From the NCBI GenBank assembly GCA_015179045.1, contig WHUZ01000019.1, forward strand, positions 1 to 64,000: a DNA stretch of 64,000 nt. Direction: 5' to 3'. The position numbers and the translations under genes were made by a program. Positions 9,620 to 20,355 of this stretch are shown here, piece by piece. Position 1 is the stretch's first letter. Each line of letters opens with the position of its first letter. Source of the stretch: Kalaharituber pfeilii (lineage: Eukaryota; Ascomycota; Pezizomycetes; Pezizales; Pezizaceae). Below the pieces are notes generated by a model. The model did no database searches and was not told the origin of the DNA. It was given only the letters and a program-made list of their open reading frames with translations.

Positions 9620-9830
9620 CAAACGTAATAGAAGCATGTATTAGGAAGGTCCGCAGTAGCTGGAAAGGTGTGGACGTAATAGAGGTATGCATTAGGAAGG
9701 TCTGCGGTAGCCGGAAAGGCGTGAACATAATGGAGGCATGCGTTAGGAAGGTCTGCGGTAGCCGGAAAGGCGTGAACATAATAGAAACATGCATCAGAAA
9801 GGTCTGTGATGCATGTGTGCATATTGGTAG
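9620..9830. repeat. 51-bp tandem array
   Basis: Four units with TTAGGAAGGT or its variant starting at 9641, 9692, 9743 and 9794, exactly 51 bp apart. A unit reads GGAAGGTCTGCGGTAGCC, GGAAAGGCGTGAACATAAT, GGAGGCATGCGTTA. A further unit lies left of the TIR transposon at 7796-7870. Confidence 0.92.
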
Positions 9831-10059
9831 GCCATGTGCAACTTCAACATACACTTCCATGGGCAACTGCCATTTACCAGTACCCGGACATTGCCTAGTG
9901 GTAATCAGTCACATCTTTAGTATACGTCTCTGGTGGTGCTTCCGGAACCGACTCCATAAGTCTTACCTTAGCCATAACAATAACTCTAAAACCTATCATT
10001 TTCTTATTACGCCCGTGAATCGCTCCGCTCCGCTGCGCGCTCCACGACCAACAGCTGCC
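9831..10059. other. Unassigned DNA
   Basis: No gene or repeat is recognised between the 51-bp array and the third 31-bp minisatellite. Confidence 0.4.
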
Positions 10060-10245
10060 CATTCGGTCCGCCGTATATACACCTCCATAGCCATTTCGGC
10101 CCACCGTATACATGCTTCCGTAGCGACTCTGGCCTGCCATATACATGGCTCCGTAGCAACTCCGGCCTGCCAAATACGCACCTCCGTAGCCGTAACATCC
10201 AGTGCCTTCCAGGGCCCACCAGAGCCTAGCCCCTCATGCTCGTAA
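10060..10245. repeat. 31-bp minisatellite, array 3
   Basis: Five or so units of CCGTATATACACCTCCATAG type, ending in CATCCAGTGCCTTCCAGGGC, the same terminal sequence as array 1 near the telomere. This suggests array 1 and array 3 are duplicates of one subtelomeric block. Confidence 0.85.
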
Positions 10246-10249
10246 CAGT

Positions 10250-10498
10250 TAACTAATAAATAGTCTACTTTATATATCCTATAATAGTATTAATATAGAA
10301 GAAAACAGATACTAAAATTAATGTTTAAATAATAATAATAGAATATAATTTAGATTTGAAGTTTAATTTAGAGTACAGTTTAAAGAAAGAAGAGAAGAAC
10401 TCAGAAGAGCTTTAGAAGCTAGTAGATAGGAGTGATTATATTACAGCTAATTAATATCTCAACTATGATAAAAATACTGCTAGAAGGCAAGACTTAAA
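10250..10498. other. AT-rich tract
   Basis: Strongly A+T-rich, with TAATAATAATAGAAT and TTAGATTTGAAG words; no gene. Probably decayed repeat, as at 6780-7121. Confidence 0.45.
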
Positions 10499-10500
10499 TA

Positions 10501-11863
10501 CTGTATTAACTCACTTAAGAGGCAAAACACAAATGCGCACTAGTGTGGTCTTGGCAAGCCTCTTGGCGCCAGTGCGCGTTTACTACCAAGTATGTATAGG
10601 CACGATCTTAACATAATAGAGATTGATATTCAGAAGGATCTGACCACAGAAATAGGAGACTGGATCAAGGTGTTGAATAGACTGGCTTTTGTGCACTGGA
10701 GTGCAGTTTCCTTTCCAGTCATGATACTGAGGATGATGGGCCTGAATATAATTTCAGTTGGCAAGCAGATAAGTATCAGAGGAAGAGAAGAAGATACTAA
10801 ATTGAGTAGAGATAATGGAGAAGCTGGAAATTACCCTATGCACCTAGACTTGCACTAGATCACACACTACTAACAGTGAATGGTTGTTACAGGTTCACCG
10901 CAACCATAGGGCGGGCGGACAGTGGATACATCATACATGAAGGGTGCATATGTAGCACAAGTGATCTACAAGCCGATGGTGGTAGACGGCATCACAGTCG
11001 CATAAATGTACTATATAAGCTATGCCGATGACTAGTGAGTATCGCTAGTCAAGTGTCTTTTTGATCTGGCGGATGGAAATGACTGAATGTCGACCCTGAA
11101 TTCCGGATTCGCACTTAGAATAAGGAGGGCATCGTCACGTAGGAAAAACAAGAAAGAGCTTCTGAAGGAATGAAGAAGATCTATACCATTAGGTCCATAC
11201 CATTAGGTCCAATAAGTCTGACTAATTAAAGTGATGCAGAATCAAACAGGATTATATATATAATGAGCATTGCATGACGTGACTGCAGAACTATAACTAG
11301 ACAGGGAGGTGTAACATATCAGGCAGGTGCGGAAGTAACGGAATGCATGGCTTGCAACTGAACGCTGTGGCGTAAAGTTGGTGCTGTGGTGTTATTGCAT
11401 GATTCAGACACATAATAGCAACGGAGTGTAGATCATATGTATATTAAATGAAAGAACAGAACAGCAACCAATAAACAGATGAAACAGCAGTCAGAAGGAA
11501 CTATCTATTACTAACAGTAACAGAATGAATGTATCCATTAGTAACAGTAATAGGAAAAAACATATCTATTAGTAACAACAACATACGAGTAGCGGATGTT
11601 AATAGATAGCTCGAACACGGGTAGCGGATGTCATGTTTCGACAGGAAACTCTCTGCATTTACCAGATCCATTACAACGGTACCTGAACAGAACAAGATCA
11701 TAGCCGTATCTGCTTCTGTAACACCATAGAGTTATTGTATACCTACAGTTAGTAATGCCAAGATTGCGTCAAGAGCACACTAGCGCAATTCATAGCGCCT
11801 GAAGCTCTGCCAAGACCGAACTAGCGCGCATTTGTGTTTTGCCTCTTAAGTGAGTTAATACAG
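10501..11863. mobile_element. TIR DNA transposon, TA target, non-autonomous
   Basis: Terminal inverted repeats of 56 bp: left 10501-10556 starts CTGTATTAACTCACTTAAGA, right 11808-11863 is its reverse complement with three mismatches. TA dinucleotides flank both ends (10499-10500 and 11864-11865), as for Tc1/mariner-type insertion. No transposase frame is present; the longest frame inside (10592-10858, 88 codons) resembles nothing I know. An LTR-like sequence sits inside at 10885-11090. Confidence 0.82.
10885..11090 (+). repeat. Diverged solo LTR, same family as 5809-6023
   Basis: Starts TGTTACAGGTTCACCGCAAC and follows the 5809-6023 LTR in reverse through GGGCGGGCGGAC, GTCGCATAAATG, GCTATATAAGC-like and TAGTGAGTATCGCTAGTCAAG. 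The right end has lost the ATCCGTTACA terminus, so boundaries are approximate. Confidence 0.65.
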
Positions 11864-11995
11864 TATTCCATCAGATTTAATTAATTAATATCTAGATCTA
11901 GCATTTCTTGCTATTTTTTAGATGCAAAGAGCCTCCTTTTTGAGTAGGGGCAGTTCATAGCAAATGTAAAGTAAAGAATGTTTTTCTTAAAGTTA

Positions 11996-12196
11996 ACGGG
12001 ACTATTTCGTGCTGTAGATTTTTTAGAAATATACTAGTGGTAGTCATCAATTATCTACGGTAAGGTAAGTGGAACATTCGTACATTTTTAGCGTCTTGGC
12101 AACGACCTTCATTGGCTATGTTCCATCCAGAAATGTAAGGCAAGGTACGTTATCACCGTACATTTCTGAAAAATCTACGGCACGAAATAGTCCCGT
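11996..12196. mobile_element. MITE, about 200 bp
   Basis: Terminal inverted repeats of about 35 bp: left ACGGGACTATTTCGTGCTGT then AGATTTTTTAGAAAT, right the reverse complement ending GAAATAGTCCCGT. The interior (TCATCAATTATCTACGGTAA and GGCTATGTTCCATCC) is found again, reversed, at 21140-21335 and partly at 20598, so the family has several members around the copia element. Confidence 0.82.
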
Positions 12197-12212
12197 ACTT
12201 TTTGGAAAACTA

Positions 12213-12442
12213 CATAAAGAAAGATGAAAGACAGAATGAAGCTTGTTCATTTCTACCACGACCATCGAGGTTGAAACAGCTGCTATATATACATGAGGGT
12301 TTGCCATAGACTTGTGGCGACAAAGAAAAAATTTTATACATGATGTTGAATAGACTCATATAGAATGAGCCAATAGGTATCACCGTCAGGTAATGTCACG
12401 TGAGTGGCACGGGTGCCAAGATCTCACTAGAGTATTCTAACA
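12213..12442 (-). repeat. 3' LTR of the copia element
   Basis: Matches the right LTR (20368-20595) almost base for base from AAAGATGAAAGAC to AGAGTATTCTAACA. In sense orientation it begins TGTTAGAATACTC. The left boundary is fuzzy because the outermost bases differ between copies. A TATATATACATG word near 12285 may belong to its promoter. Confidence 0.9.
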
Positions 12443-12455
12443 TACCCCCTCAATC
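12443..12455 (-). promoter_or_regulatory. Polypurine tract of the copia element
   Basis: Directly inside the 3' LTR the sense strand reads TTGAGGGGGTA before TGTTAGAATAC, the usual position and composition of a plus-strand primer. Confidence 0.7.
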
Positions 12456-12855
12456 AAGATTGTGCAAGCACAATAAGATTGCTAAAATGCTAAACATCCT
12501 TGACATCTATGACATCTTGACATCCATGATATCTGGCCTCATTAAAACTCTCCAATGATCTCTCATATCATTGCACGCAGTGCCATATACCAAAAAACCT
12601 TTGCAGGAGAAAACAGTAAAGGAAGAGAAAAAGTACCAGGTCGCTTACCAGTGAGTTCCCTATCGCGCGGGCTTGTAGCAGCCTATTACTAAAGCATTCA
12701 GTCATTTCAACCTTGTCAACCATCGAATCACCACATCACCTTATATCACATCACCTCCTCACTCTAAGAAGTATTATATTTAATGTTGTATCATCGTTAC
12801 CCCCTCACCCTAAGGAATATGGTGCATGCACGTATGCAACTACACACGCACGGAA
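12456..12855 (-). other. Copia 3' untranslated region
   Basis: Between the end of RNase H and the polypurine tract. It has no frame of note and contains short ATC and CATCTTGACATC repeats. Confidence 0.5.
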
Positions 12856-15451
12856 TTACACACCCTCTGACGCCAACTTCACAAGTCCCATGCTTCGCAT
12901 ATGACGATGATGTGTCTCGCTTGGCAGAACCTTCATTAGCAGGTCTGCAGGGTTTTCTTTAGTGTTTACCCTAATGAGCTCTATGAGCTTCATTTCCATG
13001 GCTTCACGAATAAAGTGATGACAGATATCAATGTGCTTTGTGCAATCGTGGTGTTTAGGGTTTTTAGCGAGGTCCATTGCACTGTTGTTGTCAATAAGGA
13101 TTTTCTGTAGAGAGAGTTGAATTTCCTTGCGTCCAAGGATTTCGTCATATAGGCGGCGGAGCTAGATAGCTTCTTTGCTGGCTTCAGTGGCTGCCATATA
13201 TTCAGCTTCGGTACTGGAGAGAGCAACAGTTGGTTGTCTTCTTGATTTCCAAGAGATAGCACCCCCTGAAAGAGAGAAGACATAGCCTGTTGTTGAACGT
13301 CGTTTTTCGAAATCTCCAGCCTAGTCAGAGTTACAGAATCCTATGAGGTCGCTGCAGCTGCTACCGGAGTAGGTTATTCCTACATTTGATGTTTGCTTGA
13401 GGTAGTGTAGGGTTTTCTTTGCTGCTTCAAGGTGCATTTTTGTTGGATTTGTGTTGTATCGTCCTAATGTTGACACAGTATATGCTAGGTCAGGTCGGGT
13501 AGCTATTATTGCGTACATGAGTTTTCCTACAATTGACTGATATAGGGTGGTTTTCTTCGTATCGAGGGGCTTGAGCTCGGATTTAGGTTCGAGTTCGGTA
13601 TAAGCGGTAGATTCAATTTCGGGTTTGGTATTATACGCGGTAAGTTTGTGGTTCGTTGGGAGTGGTGTTGAGAGGCCATTGCATTCTAACATATTGAATT
13701 GTGCTAGAATGCTGTTGATATATTTTGACTGATGCAGGCGGATTGTTCTCACCTTTCGATCGCGCTCAATTTCAATTGCTATGAATGATCTTGCCTGGCC
13801 TAGGTCTTTCATACTATACTTTTCGCATAGCTGCTTCTTGCCGTACTGGATAGGGAGGGAATTGTTCGCATTGGGAGTGGGAAAAAATAAGAAGATATCA
13901 TCCACCCATAGGAGCAAGAGGAGATTGTCCATGATATATAGATTGGAGTCATATTTGGAACGTTGGAAACCCAGGGAGATGAGGAAGGCATCAATATCTG
14001 AATACTATACTCTAGGGGCTTGTTTGAGACCGTATAGAGCTTTGTTAAGCTTGCAGACATAGGTGCAGCGGCATTCATCTGGCGACATTGACTTTCCTGG
14101 TATTCCATATCCTTGTGGGAGCTCCATATATACCTCTTCGTCGATTTCAGAGTGGAGGAAGGCAGTGATGACATCCATTTGCCAGATGTCCCAATCTAGA
14201 GCAGCAGCAATTGCGAATAGCATGTGTATTGTGACGAGTTTCGGGACAGGAGCGAATGTTTCTCCATAGTCGTCATGTTCAAACCTACGGAATACAAGCC
14301 TGGCTTTGAATCTTGTGCTATTGTTAGGATTATGCTTGATCTTATATAACCATTTGCTCGACATCACTTTGGCATCCTTTGGGACCTTGGATCTGGGTAT
14401 GTATGACCATGTGCCATTTTTGATAAGGCAGCCAAATTCCTCATCCATTACGCCTTTCCATTGTTTGGCTTGGAGGCTTTGGAGTGCCTGACGATATGTG
14501 TTTGGTGTTGGTATGTCTGAGGGAGTGGCCATGGCACTATATACATATGACGTGAGGTCAAGTTTCCGAAGGTCATTGACTAGCCGGTTCAACGTTTTGA
14601 GTCGCTCAGAATCTTCAACAAGCTTGAACTACATAGTACCTTCTTCGAGGGTTTCATAGTGGCGCGAGATCTGTTCACCAGCAGTTGTTGTTGATCCACA
14701 ATGTGAGTGAGAAAAGCAATGGCTATATTGGTTCTTTGTTCAGCATTCTCATTGTTGAGGACAGCATAAGTAGAGAGGGCTTTGGCTTTGGGCTGGTAAG
14801 GGATGAATTTGATTGGTTTAGCTGACAGTCTCGAGGGTTGTATAGGCCTGTTTGATGTGGGAGGCCGTGGTTGTTGAGGCACGGGCAGAGGTGCTGGAGC
14901 AGCTACCGGAGGTGGTGCCGGAGGTGGTGCCGATGGTAATGCTGGAGGTGTTACCAGAGGTGTCGACACAGGTACCAGAGGTGATACCGGAGGTGGCGAA
15001 ACAAATGCTGGAGGTGATAGCACTAGAGATGGTGCCAGAGGTGATACTGTAGGTGCTGCTGGAGGTGGTACAGGAGGTAACGAAGTACGAGTTGGAAGTG
15101 CTGCCGGAGGTGTTGCCGGAGCTGTAGCAGGAATCTGCTTTATGGAGAGGTGAGGGCGGGAGAGAGGATGAGACATTTCGTCTTCTGCGAAGACAATATT
15201 TGCTGATTCAAATACTCTTCTCTGCACAGGATCAAACACTCTCCATATTTTCTAGGCATCATGGACATATCCAATCAACAGACAGCATCTAGTTCTTGAT
15301 TCCAGTTTCTTCCTGAGTTCTAGTAGCATAAGTGAATAGGCAGGGTAGCCGAATGGTCGAAGGTGGCTAAGCGCAGATTTCTGACTATACCACGCTTTAT
15401 ATGGGGTCATTTTATTGAGGACGGAGGTTGGTGAATGGTTCCTGATATATA
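12856..15451 (-). pseudogene. Copia pol, integrase C-terminus, reverse transcriptase and RNase H
   Basis: In sense order: end of integrase (AVYIRNHSPTS), a Pro/Val-rich linker (about 15150-14850), reverse transcriptase (VPKDAKVMSSKWLYKIK, FAPVPKLVTIHMLFAIA, MDVITAFLHSEIDEEVYMEL, KLNKALYGLKQAPR) and RNase H (ATRPDLAYTVS, DNNSAMDLAKNPKHHDCTKH). The catalytic motif near 13900 reads WVDD where copia elements have YVDD. In-frame stops at 15252-15254, 14005-14007, 13321-13323 and 13162-13164 all sit where relatives have Trp. The frame is therefore dead by nonsense mutation. It would encode cDNA synthesis in the cytoplasmic particle. Confidence 0.9.
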
Positions 15452-17131
15452 CGGCTGTTTTTTTTTTTGTTTTTTTTTTAATTTCATTACTCGCATACCG
15501 CCCTACAGGCTATGGCGAGGTTTTATTTAAAAGGAAAGTAACTAACTAAACTTAAATACATGGGGCCCGCGGGTCTGTATGTATGTTACGGGTAAAACGG
15601 CCAGCAGCCTGTCTTATCTCCTTCCTCTCTCCGCCTCGTGCTGGCTCGCCTTGAGCCATCTCCCTCCAAGTCGCACCCTGTCAATGTCTTGAGGGTCCTG
15701 CAAGTAGACCACGACGGGGCTGGTCTTCTTGCCCTCTCCAATGAGTGTGTCTTTTTTCCGGAGCCATCGAATCCCAACTACCTTCTTCAGGTCCTTGTTG
15801 TCTTCTTTCAACCATCTTCGTATGTTGCCCAAATCCTTCCGAAGGGCTACTCCGTGTACGACGATGCCAGGGGTGGGGCGGTGGCTTCTCTGTCTCAGTC
15901 TGCCTGAGGCTGGTGCGGGTGCCATGGTGGGGTTTATGGCTGGTGTGGTGGGGGCAGCAGGGATGCTACCATGAGGCGTCACGGGCTCTGATGTCATTGT
16001 CGGAGCTGGTGCCAGGGGAACCAATTCTCTGATCACAGGCGAGGAGGCGATTTTCGTGGCTTCTTTCTTGCTCAGCTGTCTCTTTATCTGATATAGTATT
16101 GTCAGTGATGGCTGCTTGCCTTTTCTCTTCTTCCTTATGACTGTGTGGTCGGTCGGTGTTGGCGTTGGTTGTGGCGTCGGCGGTATTGGTGTCAGTGTGT
16201 CCTGTGGCGGTGTCTCTATATAGAGGATGGGGCTGAACCCCACTGCCTGTTGTGGTCATGGCTGTGACGGCGGGGTGTCCATGCAGGAGATGGGGCTGAA
16301 CCCCAAGGCCTGTGGCTTGGGTGGCAGTGGCGGTGGTACGAGTGCGGGCGGCCTGTATGACTTATTGTCGGGTCACACAAATTTTTTCTTGTATTCCACC
16401 CACCGAGGTCGTCTGTCATTGGGATCCCCGTATACGCCTACTGGATCGTCTGAGTTATCCAGGAATTCGAAGTACATGAAAGACCCTTCATGTCTTATGT
16501 CTTTAAGTACGCTTCGATGCCCCTCGCAGCGACCGTGAATGGATCTTGCTTCAGGGCTGGTTTTGTCGGTGTCGCTGTCACCTTCTAGAGGTTTGCCTGT
16601 GTTAGCGGAGTCCTTTGGGACTCGAGCTGTTTTCCTTTTTCGTCTTTCTTCAATAGATCTTTCACAAAAAAATCCCAACTGTCTTTTTTCTCCCTCTTCT
16701 TGTCTTTGGGTATTTTGATTGGCTGTATGTCCCTTATCTATGGTCGTCTATTGGAGCTTGGCGCCGAAACTTGTACTAGTGGATATGGGTGGCGGATGCT
16801 GGGTAGCGAATGTTGGGTGGCGAGTTGTCCTTGTCTTACGTAGTGTGGGGGATGGCTGATGGAGTCTCAAGGTGCCCCCACTATCGAAGTGACTATGCAA
16901 GCTGAGGGTGAGTGGGGGAGATGGATGGAGGTTCTGAGAGACGTCCCACGCGCGTTGATGGCTGTTTTCTTGGGAGAAAGTGTTTGAATGATCGTTTCAT
17001 GTACGTATTTCGCGGTCCCCCGACCGTCAGACCGAGGGGTGCCGTTTGTAGTTGTCTGCTTGTCACTGGCTGTCCTATAGGTCGAGATACGGTCCCGGTT
17101 ACGTGATGTTGAACGTGGCCCGAGGAGGTTG
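15452..17131 (-). mobile_element. Long ORF1-only LINE derivative in the copia integrase
   Basis: Removing this stretch rejoins integrase TAISA with AVYIRNHSPT. GGCTG flanks both sides (15447-15451 and 17132-17136 region). At 15452 a T-rich run and a type A tail (CATTACTCGCATACCGCCC) mark the 3' end. At about 1.68 kb this is the longest ORF1-only copy and includes roughly 430 bp of 5' leader. It lies in the same orientation as its host element. Confidence 0.75.
15614..16678 (-). pseudogene. ORF1-like protein, three-part, near full length
   Basis: One frame runs from 16678 to 15614 with two TGA stops (near 16373 and 16257). N-terminal block: HEGSFMYFEFLDNSDD and RPRWVEYKKKF. Middle: Pro/Thr-rich linker with a repeated GFSPI(L/S)..(E/D)TPP motif. 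C-terminal: IVVHGVALRKDLGNIRRWL, GIRWLRKK, SPVVVYLQDPQDIDRVRL and GRWLKASQHEAERGRR, the RRM-like domain. About 355 codons without zinc knuckle. This copy shows best what the ORF1-only protein looks like. Confidence 0.65.
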
Positions 17132-18460
17132 TAGCAGGCTGATATGGCTGTTTTGATGGCTTCTGGCCATAGGTCGTTGAAGTCAATGCGAGCATCATGG
17201 ACCATTGTTCTAGCCATGAGAAGTACTCTCTGGATCATCCTCTCACTCACACCATTCTGGTGTTGTATGTATGGTATGCATGGCTCCCATATGACCCCCA
17301 TATGCTTGAATTCCTCTTGCAGCTTCTTGTTTCCATATTCTGCACCATTATCACTTCGAAATCTGATGATTCGGCTTGACTGGCTAACTTTGTTTGTGTC
17401 GATGTCAGCTTTGACAATGTTCTTGAAGTTTGTCCATGCCTGGTGGACATCGGCAGCTGATTTGTAGGGCAGGAAGAACACTCAGGTCATTCTGGTATAG
17501 TCATCAACAAATATGATGAAGTATCGATTTCCACCAAGTGATACTGGTAATAGTCCACAGACATCTGAATGAATCAATTCGAGTGGTTTGGCTGCTCTTT
17601 ATTGTGGTATTCGACTGATCACTTTCTTCTATTTACTCTCAATGTATAGGGCGCAGGTATTTTTCAAATCAGGAATATGCTCGCTGGCTTTGAGGATAGC
17701 AATCTCAGGGGCAAGGCCGCATGCTAATGATTGTACGCTCTGCAGGTTCAAATGGCCGAGTCGATGGTGCCATATCTCGAGTGGGAGTGGCTTTATATTG
17801 GTAGGCTGATTTTCTGCTGATGCGCACAATGCCAGAGCTTTTTCGTTGATTACTTGATTGTTGAGCTTGAATATATTGGCTAGGAGCTTGCAGTGAGCGA
17901 TGACCTTTCCTGACTCTATGGTTTTATCAATTAACATGAAGAACCTACTGTCAAAGATAATAGTATGTTGGGAGGAGGGTGTGGTCAACTTCTCTATGGA
18001 TATCAAATTGCAGCCAATCTTCAGAGCATAGAGGACGTTTGAGAGGCGGAGTTTATAGTGATTTCCCTGAGGGTCGGTCACACGAAAAATAATTGTACCG
18101 CAGCATATAGCATTGATAGTTGAGTTGTTGCCTAGCACTTTTTTTTTTTTTTTTTTTTTATATCATGAATCGCAGGCCGCCTTATAGGCTATGGCGATGT
18201 TAAACCAAAATAAAAGAAGGTTAAATACAACGATCGAAGCATTCCCTAGCACAATTGGGATGGGTTTTTGCAGGCGCTTCCAGTCTAGGAAGTAATTGAG
18301 GTTGCAAGAGATGTGATCTGAAGCGCCAGAATCGAACAGGAAGGCAGAGTGTTGGAGGATTGAGGTTGCGGTTTGAAGGGAAACTCGAGCTGCATGGCAG
18401 GCATATATCAGTAGTGGGCTTAGATGGTAGGCATATGCAATGGAGTGTGGATATGTCATG
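17132..18460 (-). pseudogene. Copia protease and integrase core
   Basis: Protease active site LFDSGASDHISC lies near 18340. It is followed by the zinc-binding region (LEIWHHRLGHLNLQSVQSL, then CALYIESK, where the second Cys of the CxxC pair is Tyr) and the integrase core: HSDVCG, RFRSDNGAEYGNKK and QNGVSERM supply the D, D and E residues. A TGA at 17482-17484 replaces Trp in TRMTWVFFLPY. A LINE tail interrupts the protease at 18139. The integrase would insert cDNA into the nuclear genome; this one cannot be translated. Confidence 0.9.
18139..18244 (-). mobile_element. Type A LINE tail in the copia protease, 8-bp duplication
   Basis: Poly(T), ATCATGAATCGCAGGCCGCC and GGCTATGGCGATG, then about 55 bp of 3' UTR. 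CCTAGCAC is duplicated at 18131-18138 and 18245-18252. Removing it restores the protease reading KPIPIVLGNNSTIN. Confidence 0.92.
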
Positions 18461-18480
18461 GCAGCGCGTGAACTTGAGTC

Positions 18481-20199
18481 AGTTAATTAATCCATCTCTG
18501 TGAGTCGTGGTATCTCGATTCGGTCTTCAAGGTTTGAGGTGGCTGTATTGGTTGTGATGGCAACGTTTGCTGTTGATTGGCCACCTTTTTCGAGCTGTTT
18601 AATAACTTTTTGGACTCGCTTTCGTGTGAAGCATTCTTCTAACTTATGCCCTTTTCGTCTATAGTAGGTGCACAATGGTCGATTGTCAGAATTATTATTT
18701 CTATCATCCTGCTTTCGGTAATTTTTCTTATGCTCACGGCGGTCACGGTGGTCACGGTCACAGCGGTCATGGTCACGGTGGTCACGGCAGTCCCGGCAGT
18801 CCCTCCTTTTCAACTTGTGGTCGTCTTCATTTCTAGTACTGACTAGAACCTTCGAATTTTGGTGGCGGCGACCAAGCTTTGTCTCTCGTTTGACCAGTTT
18901 GTTGAGGACTTGTATGTATGAGGTTGTGGAGTTTGAGTGAGTATGAGTGACAATGTCATCATAATCTCGGGGAAGGTTATTGGTTAGCTAGGAGATAAGG
19001 TCTTGGTCGGTGAGTGTTACGGGTTGCAACCGACCGTCTTGCAAACCGTTGTACCAAAAGGTAGAACTACCGGTGACCCCTGGTAGTACGGTCGGGATAT
19101 ATAGGAGTATCCATGCATACGGGCTCTTGGTACTGGTTCGCGCCAGATCTTCAGGCATAGCAGGGGTGGGCCGGTCACATGACCTCGTAGCTCACTGCAT
19201 TTTAGCCCTGCTCTGGGTACGCTCGCATACCGCCATGTCATACCGTCATGACATTACTCCCCCCTTGGTAGAGTACGTCCCGGACTCTCTATATATTAAC
19301 CCCCAGCCTCCCGTTACCGCCTTAGGGCTTCAATTTCATGTGCCACCACACTACTTTATAACCAGCGACCGGCCTGTGGCTGTAAGCTGTCCAAATCCAA
19401 AGGTTGCATGCAGTATCTCACGTTCGCTACATACAAGGTTTGAACTGGCGACCCCATCGGTAGTACTGTTACGGGTTGCAACCGACCGTCTTGCAAACCG
19501 TTGCACCAAAAGGTAGAACTACCGGTGACCCCTGGTAGTACGGTCGGGATATATAGGAGTATCCATGCATACGGGCTCTTGGTACCGGTTCGCGCCAGGT
19601 CTTCAGGTATAGCAGGGGTGGGCCGGTCACATGACCTCGTAGCTCACTGCATTTTAGCCCTGCTCTGGGTACGCTCGCATACCGCCATGTCATACCGTCA
19701 TGACAGTGAGTTTCTTTTCTGTGAGAGTAAGACAATCTTGGTAGGACTTTAGTTTTGAACCATATTCGTCCATTGAGTTATAATTGACAAACTGTTCTCA
19801 ATAGAACTCTTGGATAAGGTTTTGTCCATTGCTTATGCTACTGGTTCCACCATAGTGATCTTTGAGGATTTTCCATTGCTTGGCTGGATCCTCTTCGTAG
19901 GCAATATACGACTGGACAGTTGGTGAGTAGAACTGGAAGATAAGCATTGCTGCTTTCTTCTGTTTCTTCTTGTATGTTGCTACGTCATTAGATATTGTGA
20001 TAGAGGAGGTACGTATTTGACTGCCAGAGGAGGGGGTTTCAGGTATGGTTTCAGTCCCTTGCATGACTTCCCAGAGGTCTTCTCCATTGAGCAGAAATTT
20101 CATGGAGAAGCTCTATGCTTGGTAGTTGGTGCTATTGAGTATTAGTGCGCGGAGACCGTCCTTTGTGGTGAGAAAGGTTTGATCGTTGGATGCGGACAT
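18481..20199 (-). pseudogene. Copia gag
   Basis: Starts at the ATG at 20199 (MSASNDQTFLTTKDGLRAL), the first Met after the primer binding site. Typical copia gag features follow: MKFLLNGEDLWEVMQG, PAKQWKILKDHYGG and a basic region of RDHRDH repeats. The zinc knuckle reads CTYYRRKGHKLEEC, with Tyr at the second Cys. Stops at 20113-20115 (NYQA*SF) and 19798-19800 (EFY*EQF) sit at Trp positions. A TRIM inserted at 19015-19705 splits the gene. Gag would form the particle shell. Confidence 0.85.
19015..19705 (-). mobile_element. TRIM: miniature LTR retrotransposon, 691 bp
   Basis: Two 239-bp LTRs (19015-19253 and 19467-19705), starting TGTTACGGGTTGC and ending CGTCATGACA, enclose 213 bp without coding capacity. 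GTGAG is duplicated at 19010-19014 and 19706-19710. Next to the left LTR the minus strand reads AAGGGGGGAGTAA, a polypurine tract, which sets the orientation as minus. The LTRs differ at only a few positions (for example GTTGTACC/GTTGCACC, TACTGGTT/TACCGGTT), so the insertion is fairly young. It must be moved by another element's proteins. Confidence 0.93.
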
Positions 20200-20355
20200 T
20201 GTAGTTTGGGATATCGAGGGTCAAATTGAATGTTGAGTCGAGGATCAAAATTAAGGGCATGATAGGTGGGACCGAGTATTAAGGGAAGGAGATAAATATC
20301 AGGGTAAAAGTGGTATAATGGGTACGATATATACGCAGATGATTAGTGTGTCAAA

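Larger units (their letters stand above)
7870..9620. mobile_element. TIR transposon with subterminal palindromes, copy 1
   Basis: Ends are TGTTCTGGCCCACCGACGAA (left) and its near inverse ending TTCGTCGGTAAGCCAGAACA (right). Inside each end are nested palindromes: GGTTCGCGAAC-type words and, on the left, a hairpin of 16-bp arms at 7936-7951 and 7957-7972 (GTCCCGTGAAAAACA). There is no transposase frame, so it is non-autonomous. It carries a type A tail (8053 on) and an ORF1-only LINE derivative that are also present in copy 2 at 25.3 kb, and a type B tail that copy 2 lacks. The superfamily is not resolved; flanks do not give a clear duplication. Confidence 0.75.

Noticed and set aside
19254..19466. 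tRNA-like text (GTCGCCAGTTCAAACC) inside the TRIM as a tRNA gene
   Set aside because: It lacks a D-arm and paired stems. It may be part of the primer binding region but no match can be fixed.
13162..20115. Stop-codon readthrough or an altered genetic code in the copia element
   Set aside because: Both TAG and TGA replace Trp, Cys residues are also lost, and LINE-B nearby uses the normal code; mutation of TGG explains all.
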